DNA from: Ruminococcaceae bacterium UBA6857
Lineage (GTDB): Bacteria; Bacillota; Clostridia; Oscillospirales; Acutalibacteraceae
NCBI GenBank assembly: GCA_002451715.1
Contig: DKDD01000020.1
Coordinates: forward strand, 10,021 to 22,101
DNA length: 12,081 bases
Reading direction: 5' to 3'
Shown: piece by piece, positions 6,641 through 12,081 of the stretch
How the letters are laid out: the number at the start of each line of letters is the position of its first letter
How positions within the stretch are numbered: the first letter of the stretch is position 1
Notes under the pieces: generated by a model
Database searches by the model: none
What the model saw: the letters and a program-made list of their open reading frames with translations, nothing else
Told to the model about the DNA's origin: nothing
Program-made: the position numbers and the translations under genes

Positions 6641-9600
6641 TCAGTCGTTGCTGTCAATCGTTGAAACCTTGTTGACAAGTTCTTCAAGAACGTCAAGAAC
6701 AATTCTTACCGTGTCAAGCGAAGTGAACGTTGTTACGCCGTTTTCAACCGCACAGCGGCGCATTGCTTCGCCGTTGACGTAATGCACGCCGGAAAGAATT
6801 GCACGCGTGTTGATGATGTAACTGACGTGGCCGGAGCGGATTGAGTCAAGTACCTCATCACTGCCCTCATTGATGTTCCGAAGTTTCTTTGCATAAACAC
6901 CGTTTTCGCGAAGAAAGTCCGCAGTGAGCGACGTTGCTTCAATATTAAAGCCGATGTCGCGGAAACGTTTTACAAGCGGAAGCGTTTCTGCCTTGTCCTC
7001 GTCCGCAACAGTAACAAGAACCGTTCCGTATTTGAGCATCGGGATTCCCGCGGCCTGGAATGCCTTGTAAAGCGCGCGTGAAAGCCTCTTATCATAGCCG
7101 ATTGCCTCGCCCGTGGATTTCATCTCAGGAGAGAGATAAGCGTCCATACCGGTCAATTTTGCGAAAGAAAACGCCGGTGCTTTAACATACCAACGCTTCT
7201 TTTCGGGAAGAAGCATTCCGGTAATACCCTGCTTTTCAAGACTTTCGCCGAGCATGACCCTTGTTGCGATGTCAACAAGAGTGCATCCGGTGGACTTTGA
7301 AAGGAACGGAACACTTCTTGAAGCTCTGGGATTAACTTCGATTACAAAAACGTTTTCGTTTGCGTCAACGATGAACTGAATGTTGAAAAGTCCCTTGATT
7401 CCGATTCCGAGACCGAGCTTTGTTGTGTATTCCACAATCGTTTTCTTAACTTTTTCGGAAAGCGAAAACGGCGGATAAACGCTTGTGCTGTCGCCCGAAT
7501 GAACTCCGGTACGTTCAACAAGCTCCATAATTCCGGGAATAAAGACCTGCTTTCCGTCGCAGACGGCGTCAACTTCAACTTCCTTGCCCATGAGGTATTT
7601 GTCTATGAGAACTGGTTTGTCTTCGTCAACTTCAACGGCGGTTTTGAGATACTTGCGAAGCATTTTTTCGTTCGCAACAATTTCCATTGCTCTGCCGCCG
7701 AGAACAAAACTCGGACGAACAAGAACGGGATAGCCGATTTCTTCGGCAACCTTTACGCCGGTTTCAATGTTTGTCACAGCTTCGCCTTTCGGATTCGGGA
7801 TGCCGAGCGACTTGATGACAGAATCGAACGCATCGCGGTTTTCCGCTTTTTCAATCGCGTCGCAGTCCGTGCCGATGATTTTGACTCCCCTTTTTGCAAG
7901 CGGTTCGGCAAGGTTGACCGCGGTCTGACCGCCGAGCGTTGCAATTACACCAACCGGTTTTTCAAGCAAAACAACGTTCATAACGTCTTCTGGAGTAAGC
8001 GGTTCAAAATAAAGCTTGTCGGCGGCGGTATAATCGGTTGAAACGGTTTCCGGGTTATTGTTGATTACAATCGCTTCATATCCCATTTTTTGAATGGTGC
8101 GAACGGCATGAACGGTTGAATAGTCAAATTCAACGCCCTGTCCGATACGAATGGGACCCGAACCGAGCACAATAATCTTCTTTTTATCGGAAACGATTGA
8201 CTCGTTTTCTTCCGCATAGGTCGAATAGAAGTACGGAACGTAGCTTTCAAATTCGCTTGCGCAGGTGTCAATCATTTTGTAAACGGGGAAGATATTTTCT
8301 TTCAGACGAAGGTTATAAATTTCGTCCGTTGTCTGTCCCCAAAGTTCGGCAACATAGGAATCGGAAAAGCCGTTGCGCTTTGCTTCTTTCAAAAGTTCAA
8401 GCGAGCCTTTTTCCTTTTCAAGCTCTTTTTCAAGCTTTACGATTTTTCTGATTTTGTCGAGGAAGAACATGTCAATTTGCGTAATGTTGCAAATGAGCGA
8501 CGCGTCAACGCCGAGCCACATAAGCTGAGAAATTGCATAAAGCCTGTCGTCCGTTCCCTCTTTGATATACTCCAAAAGTTCGTCAACACTCATATGAGCC
8601 TTATCGAATTTTTCAAGGTGAATGTGGTTTCTTCCGTCTTCAAGCGAGCGGATTGCTTTAAGAAAGCTTTCTTCAAAATTTCTGCCCACGCTCATAACTT
8701 CGCCCGTAGCTTTCATCTGGGTTGAAAGCGTGTTGAGCGCAGTCGGGAACTTATCAAACGGAAAACGCGGCATTTTTGTTACAACATAGTCAAGCGCGGG
8801 TTCAAAGCAGGCAGGCGTGTTCGCAAGCTGAATTTCATCAAGATTCAGTCCGACCGCGATTTTTGCCGAAACGCGGGCAATCGGATAGCCGCTTGCCTTT
8901 GAAGCGAGGGCGGACGAACGCGAAACACGGGGATTTACTTCGATGACAAAATAGTTAAACGAATAAGGGTCAAGCGCAAACTGAACGTTGCAACCGCCCT
9001 TAACGTTCAGTGCACGGATAATTTTGAGCGCACTGTCGCGAAGCATATGGTATTCTTTGTTGGTGAGAGTCTGGCTGGGCGCAACAACAACCGAGTCGCC
9101 CGTGTGGATTCCGACGGGGTCAAGGTTTTCCATGTTGCAGACGGTTATCGCAGTGTCGTTTGCGTCACGGATAACCTCATATTCAATCTCTTTATAGCCT
9201 TTGATGCTTTTTTCGATCAATACCTGATGAACGGGAGAAAGTGCAAGGGCGTTTTTCATTTTGATTTTGAGTTCTTCTTCGTCATCGGCAAAGCCGCCGC
9301 CCGTTCCGCCCAAGGTGAACGCCGGGCGAAGAATGACCGGATAGCCGATTTTTTCCGCCGCTTCAAGCGCTTCTTCGGTGCTGTATGTAATCTGAGACGG
9401 AACAACGGGTTCGCCGATTTGTTCGCAAAGTTCTTTGAAAAGTTCGCGGTCCTCCGCTTTTGCAATGCTGTCCGCGTCCGTTCCGAGAAGTTCAATGTCG
9501 CATTCGTCGAGCACGCCCTCTTTTGAAAGGCGCATTGCAAGGTTGAGTCCCGTCTGTCCGCCGATTCCGGGAACAAGTGCGTCCGGGCGTTCAAAGCGGC

Positions 9601-9832
9601 AAATACGCGCAAGATATTCAAAAGTCAGCGGTTCCATGTATACTTTATCGGCAACAAGGGTGTCCGTCATGATTGTTGCAGGGTTGGAGTTTGCAAGAAC
9701 AACTTCATAGCCCTCTTCTTTAAGAGCAAGACATGCCTGCGTTCCGGCATAATCGAACTCCGCCGCCTGACCGATTACGATAGGTCCCGAACCGATTACG
9801 AGCACTTTGTGGATGTCAGTTCTTTTTGGCAT
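6641..9832 (-). CDS. carB: Carbamoyl-phosphate synthase, large subunit
   Basis: A complete 1063-residue large subunit of the usual length. It has the two homologous ATP-grasp halves: residues 1 to about 400 make carboxyphosphate (VLVIGSGPIVIGQAAEFDYAG at 10-30, GGTGGGFAD at 175-183, EVNPRVSRSSALASK at 298-312). A linker/oligomerisation region (about 403-550) follows. A second synthetase half starts near 551 (IIVLGSGPIRIGQGVEFDYS at 553-572, with its own EVNPRASRS motif) and phosphorylates carbamate. The last ~130 residues form the MGS-like allosteric domain (SYIINT motif), where family members bind effectors such as UMP or ornithine. With CarA it converts glutamine, bicarbonate and two ATP into carbamoyl phosphate for arginine and pyrimidine synthesis in the cytoplasm. 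The start overlaps the end of carA by 17 bases and has GGAGG (9842-9846) 9 bases upstream, indicating translational coupling. No frameshift or missing motif was seen. Confidence 0.98.
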   Translation of the reverse strand: MPKRTDIHKVLVIGSGPIVIGQAAEFDYAGTQACLALKEEGYEVVLANSNPATIMTDTLVADKVYMEPLTFEYLARICRFERPDALVPGIGGQTGLNLAMRLSKEGVLDECDIELLGTDADSIAKAEDRELFKELCEQIGEPVVPSQITYSTEEALEAAEKIGYPVILRPAFTLGGTGGGFADDEEELKIKMKNALALSPVHQVLIEKSIKGYKEIEYEVIRDANDTAITVCNMENLDPVGIHTGDSVVVAPSQTLTNKEYHMLRDSALKIIRALNVKGGCNVQFALDPYSFNYFVIEVNPRVSRSSALASKASGYPIARVSAKIAVGLNLDEIQLANTPACFEPALDYVVTKMPRFPFDKFPTALNTLSTQMKATGEVMSVGRNFEESFLKAIRSLEDGRNHIHLEKFDKAHMSVDELLEYIKEGTDDRLYAISQLMWLGVDASLICNITQIDMFFLDKIRKIVKLEKELEKEKGSLELLKEAKRNGFSDSYVAELWGQTTDEIYNLRLKENIFPVYKMIDTCASEFESYVPYFYSTYAEENESIVSDKKKIIVLGSGPIRIGQGVEFDYSTVHAVRTIQKMGYEAIVINNNPETVSTDYTAADKLYFEPLTPEDVMNVVLLEKPVGVIATLGGQTAVNLAEPLAKRGVKIIGTDCDAIEKAENRDAFDSVIKSLGIPNPKGEAVTNIETGVKVAEEIGYPVLVRPSFVLGGRAMEIVANEKMLRKYLKTAVEVDEDKPVLIDKYLMGKEVEVDAVCDGKQVFIPGIMELVERTGVHSGDSTSVYPPFSLSEKVKKTIVEYTTKLGLGIGIKGLFNIQFIVDANENVFVIEVNPRASRSVPFLSKSTGCTLVDIATRVMLGESLEKQGITGMLLPEKKRWYVKAPAFSFAKLTGMDAYLSPEMKSTGEAIGYDKRLSRALYKAFQAAGIPMLKYGTVLVTVADEDKAETLPLVKRFRDIGFNIEATSLTADFLRENGVYAKKLRNINEGSDEVLDSIRSGHVSYIINTRAILSGVHYVNGEAMRRCAVENGVTTFTSLDTVRIVLDVLEELVNKVSTIDSND

Positions 9833-10919
9833 TGTTCTTCGCCTCCTCCATGTATTTTATAAATTCGCCGAAAAGATATCCGCTGTCCTGCGGACCGGGT
9901 GCGCTTTCCGGGTGATACTGAACGCTGAAAATGCGTTCTTCCTTGTTTTCAAGTCCCTCAACGGTTTTGTCAAGAAGGTTGATGTGCGTAACGGAAAGTC
10001 CTGTGTTTTCAAGGCTTTTTTCGTCAACGGCATAGCTGTGGTTCTGCGAGGTTATCTCAATTTTTCCGGTCTTTTTGTTGAGTACGGGGTGGTTTCCTCC
10101 GCGGTGACCGAATTTGAGCTTATATGTTTTTGCTCCGGAAGCCAATGCGATAATCTGATGACCGAGACAAATTCCGAAAATCGGATATTTTCCCTTGAGT
10201 TTTTTCACGGTTTCAATAACCGGTGTAACGTCCTCCGGGTCGCCGGGTCCGTTTGAAAGGAAAATTCCGTCCGGCTTCATAAACTCGATTTTTTCCGCCG
10301 GAGTATCGAACGGAACAACCGTAACGTTGCAGCCGAGCTTGTTGAGACTTCTTACAATGTTCAGCTTGATTCCGCAGTCGATTGCAACAACGTTGAACTT
10401 CGGGTTTGCCGTGCGCGAATACCAGCGCTTTTTTGAGCTGACGCGCGAAACCTGGTCGTGCGGAACGGGAGTGTTTTTGATTTTTTCAAGCGCTTCTTCT
10501 TTCGGTGTGTCAATCGAAGTGATGATTGCACGGCGCGAACCGAGGTCGCGGATACTTCTTGTGAGCTTTCTTGTGTCGATTCCTGAAACGCCGGGGATAT
10601 TGTTTTCTTCAAGCAGTTCGGAAAGCGTTTTTGTATAGCGGAAATTGGACGGTCTGTCGTTGTAATCATAAACAACGAGTCCGCCGATGCTCGGATTTTT
10701 ACATTCAAAATCGTCGTCGCAGATTCCGTAGTTTCCGATGAGCGGATAGGTCATAACAACGGTTTGGTCGGTATAGGATGGGTCGGAAACGATCTCCTGA
10801 TAACCGACAACCGAGGTATTGAAAACAATTTCGCAAACCTTTTCCGTGTCCGCGCCGAAACCGTAGCCGCAGTATTCGCTTCCGTCCTCAAGAACAATTT
10901 TTTTGTTTTTAATCTTCAT
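9816..10919 (-). CDS. carA: Carbamoyl-phosphate synthase, small (glutamine amidotransferase) subunit
   Basis: A 367-residue protein. The N-terminal CarA domain (about 1-130; LEDGSEYCGYGFG, FNTSVVGYQEIVSDPSYTDQ) is followed by a class I glutamine amidotransferase domain (about 175-360) with LSNGPGDP (221-228), the nucleophile in GICLGHQ (Cys251) and the catalytic pair in YHPESAPGP (His336, Glu338). It releases ammonia from glutamine and passes it to CarB through the tunnel of the heterodimer. I chose the ATG at 10919 because GGGGTG (10926-10931) stands 6 bases upstream; a GTG at 10928 overlaps that site and is less likely. It begins 18 bases after the argF stop and its end overlaps carB, so it is the middle gene of a three-gene operon. 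Confidence 0.97.
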   Translation of the reverse strand: MKIKNKKIVLEDGSEYCGYGFGADTEKVCEIVFNTSVVGYQEIVSDPSYTDQTVVMTYPLIGNYGICDDDFECKNPSIGGLVVYDYNDRPSNFRYTKTLSELLEENNIPGVSGIDTRKLTRSIRDLGSRRAIITSIDTPKEEALEKIKNTPVPHDQVSRVSSKKRWYSRTANPKFNVVAIDCGIKLNIVRSLNKLGCNVTVVPFDTPAEKIEFMKPDGIFLSNGPGDPEDVTPVIETVKKLKGKYPIFGICLGHQIIALASGAKTYKLKFGHRGGNHPVLNKKTGKIEITSQNHSYAVDEKSLENTGLSVTHINLLDKTVEGLENKEERIFSVQYHPESAPGPQDSGYLFGEFIKYMEEAKNNAKKN

Positions 10920-10937
10920 ACACAGCACCCCGGAAAA

Positions 10938-11933
10938 TTAAATATTATCGCAAAGCGTTGCCGCCATAACGGCCTTGATTGTGTGCATACGGTTTTCCGC
11001 TTCTTCAAAAACAACCGACTGTGCGCTTTCAAAAACTTCGTCGGTAACTTCCATTGCGTCGCGTGAAAACTTTTCGCCCATTTCTTTGCCGACTTTTGTT
11101 TTGTGGTCGTGATACGCAGGAAGGCAGTGCATAAAAATCGCAGTCGGCTTTGCTTTTTTCATAAGCTCTGCGTTCACCTGATAGGGAGCGAGGGCATTTA
11201 TGCGCTCTTCCCAAACCTCAACGGGTTCGCCCATTGAAACCCAAACGTCGGTATAAATAATATCTGCGTCCTTTGCCGCCTCGTCGGTGCTTTCGGTGAA
11301 TTTGAGCTTTGCGCCGCTTTCTTTTGCAAGTTTTTCACATTCTTCGACAAGGGCTTTATCGGGGAAATACTCTTTCGGCGCACAGACGGTGAAGTTCATG
11401 CCCATTTTTGCACAGCCGACCATGAGCGAATTGCCCATGTTGAACCTTGCGTCGCCCATATAAACAAAGTTAAGATTTTTAAGTGTGCCGTAATGCTCCC
11501 GAATTGTTAGGAAATCGGCGAGTATTTGTGTCGGGTGAAATTCATCGGTAAGACCGTTCCAAACGGGTACAGAGGCGTATTTTGCGAGTTCCTCGACTAT
11601 TTCCTGACCGAAGCCGCGGTATTCAATGCCGTCAAACATTCCCGAAAGGACTCTTGCGGTGTCTGCAATGCTTTCCTTTTTGCCAATCTGCGAACCCGAC
11701 GGATCAAGATAGGTACTGCCCATTCCGAGATCGTGGGCGGCAACCTCAAAGCTGCAACGTGTTCTTGTGCTGGTTTTTTCAAAAATCAGCGCAACATTTT
11801 TGCCCTCGCAGAGTCTGTGAGGAATACCCTTCTTTTTCTTTTCCTTGAGGCCGGCCGCAAGGTCAAGAAAATATTCAATTTCTTCGGGTGTGAAATCAAG
11901 AAGCTTTAAAAAATCTTTGCCTTTCAAATTCAT
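10938..11933 (-). CDS. argF: Ornithine carbamoyltransferase
   Basis: A 331-residue transcarbamylase with the carbamoyl-phosphate motif STRTR (55-59), FHPTQILADF (132-141), the ornithine-loop motif DVWVSMGE (229-236) and HCLPA (269-273). The SMG and HCLPA motifs distinguish it from aspartate transcarbamylase. It converts ornithine and carbamoyl phosphate to citrulline in the cytoplasm, in arginine synthesis; family members are trimers. The ATG at 11933 has AAGGAG (11943-11948) 9 bases upstream; a TTG two codons earlier is only 3 bases from that site. It leads the argF-carA-carB operon, so the donor substrate and its consumer are co-expressed. The neighbourhood argues for the biosynthetic role; a catabolic (ArcB) role cannot be excluded from sequence alone because the two types share these motifs, but no arcA or arcC is beside it. 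Confidence 0.95.
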   Translation of the reverse strand: MNLKGKDFLKLLDFTPEEIEYFLDLAAGLKEKKKKGIPHRLCEGKNVALIFEKTSTRTRCSFEVAAHDLGMGSTYLDPSGSQIGKKESIADTARVLSGMFDGIEYRGFGQEIVEELAKYASVPVWNGLTDEFHPTQILADFLTIREHYGTLKNLNFVYMGDARFNMGNSLMVGCAKMGMNFTVCAPKEYFPDKALVEECEKLAKESGAKLKFTESTDEAAKDADIIYTDVWVSMGEPVEVWEERINALAPYQVNAELMKKAKPTAIFMHCLPAYHDHKTKVGKEMGEKFSRDAMEVTDEVFESAQSVVFEEAENRMHTIKAVMAATLCDNI

Positions 11934-11978
11934 TGTCAATTTCTCCTTTAACGGTTTTTCATGATATGAACGAACTCT

Positions 11979-11995
11979 CGCGCGCGTGCGCGTAT
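11979..11995. other. Alternating pyrimidine-purine (mostly CG) tract in the argF leader
   Basis: Seventeen bases alternate strictly between pyrimidine and purine, almost all C and G, within otherwise A/T-rich DNA 46-62 bases ahead of the argF start. Such tracts can adopt Z-DNA; in RNA the CGCG/CGCG halves could form a short hairpin. Whether it matters for argF expression is unknown. Confidence 0.5.
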
Positions 11996-12014
11996 TATTT
12001 ACGTACTTGATATA

Positions 12015-12039
12015 TCAGTTATTTATTATTCAGTTATTT
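12015..12039. repeat. 10-base direct repeat upstream of argF, candidate regulatory sites
   Basis: Read on the argF strand, AAATAACTGA occurs twice (12039-12030 and 12024-12015), 15 bases apart, in an A/T-rich stretch about 80-105 bases before the argF start. The intervening TGAATAATAAATAA partly resembles an arginine-repressor ARG box but lacks its palindromic right half. I could not define a convincing -35/-10 pair in this region, so the argF promoter is not placed. Confidence 0.35.
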
Positions 12040-12081
12040 GTATTTAAGTATTTTATAGTCCGGGATTTTCAAGTCCCTGTT

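Larger units (their letters stand above)
11934..12081. other. Region upstream of argF to the right edge
   Basis: This stretch holds the argF ribosome site, the CG tract and the direct repeat. A tiny ATG-AAA-AAC-CGT-TAA frame (11962-11948, minus) ends at the argF ribosome site. Near the edge, two minus-strand frames are open from the boundary and close at 12034-12036 and 12053-12055, so the tail of another leftward gene may enter here, but it is too short to identify. Confidence 0.5.

Noticed and set aside
7499..8041. A 180-codon plus-strand frame antisense to carB
   Set aside because: It is an out-of-phase shadow of an intact, highly conserved gene, with no recognisable motif or ribosome site.
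11963..12008. Arginine-codon-rich reading frames in the argF leader, suggesting a leader peptide attenuator
   Set aside because: The arginine codons come from the CG tract; no usable start codon precedes them in either frame and no terminator/antiterminator pair is visible.
12062..12077. A hairpin whose minus-strand loop CTTGAAA matches the anticodon loop of tRNA-Ser(UGA)
   Set aside because: No T arm, variable arm or acceptor stem follows on that strand; the next 40 bases are A/T-rich without tRNA structure. Chance, or a short att-like remnant, cannot be told apart at the window edge.
12034..12081. Possible C-terminal tail of a further leftward gene entering from the right edge
   Set aside because: Only 15 codons in one frame and 8 in another are visible, with nothing to choose between them, so no gene is called.
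1..12081. Search by eye for CRISPR arrays, insertion sequences, toxin-antitoxin pairs and rRNA genes
   Set aside because: No regularly spaced repeats, transposase motifs, terminal inverted repeats with target duplications or rRNA-like sequence were seen.

Overview
The window looks like a chromosomal segment of an anaerobic Clostridia-type bacterium (Bacillota). The grounds are a sensory-type [FeFe] hydrogenase beside a SpoIIE-family phosphatase, purine-rich GGAGG-like ribosome sites, A/T-rich intergenic regions and a moderate G+C content (hand counts of single lines give about 50% in carB). This is inference from gene content; no rRNA or other taxonomic marker is present.

Layout. (1) Left edge to 2744, rightward: a left-truncated hydrogenase-like sensor (ferredoxin cluster, H-cluster domain, RnfB-like Fe-S domain, PAS domain) overlaps by 8 bases a SpoIIE/PP2C-type phosphatase. 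A small hairpin then separates these from a LacA/Maa-type O-acetyltransferase (2789-3403). (2) 3409-5507: a leftward TetR-family regulator, whose stop lies 5 bases from the acetyltransferase stop, faces away from a rightward, internally duplicated polytopic membrane protein. The 197-base gap between them (4045-4241) has a good promoter and iterated ACAGGTGTT-like elements, so the regulator probably controls the membrane protein. (3) 5508-6640: a strong, probably bidirectional terminator, then a leftward A/T-rich gene for a membrane protein with three zinc ribbons, which has its own near-consensus promoter flanked by a perfect inverted repeat. (4) 6641-11933, leftward: the argF-carA-carB operon, tightly packed (18-base gap, then a 17-base overlap). 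(5) 11934-12081: the argF upstream region, with a 10-base direct repeat and an alternating CG tract.

How the genes work together. CarA/CarB make carbamoyl phosphate from glutamine, bicarbonate and ATP, and ArgF condenses it with ornithine to give citrulline; carbamoyl phosphate also feeds pyrimidine synthesis. The hydrogenase-like sensor and the phosphatase plausibly form a sensing and output pair: H2 or redox state read by the Fe-S/PAS protein, and Ser/Thr dephosphorylation as output. The TetR/membrane-protein pair is a separate regulatory unit with no recognisable substrate.

No insertion sequence, CRISPR array, rRNA or complete tRNA was seen. The most unusual parts are the sensor/phosphatase module, the duplicated membrane protein with its repeat-bearing promoter, and the composition-distinct zinc-ribbon membrane protein.
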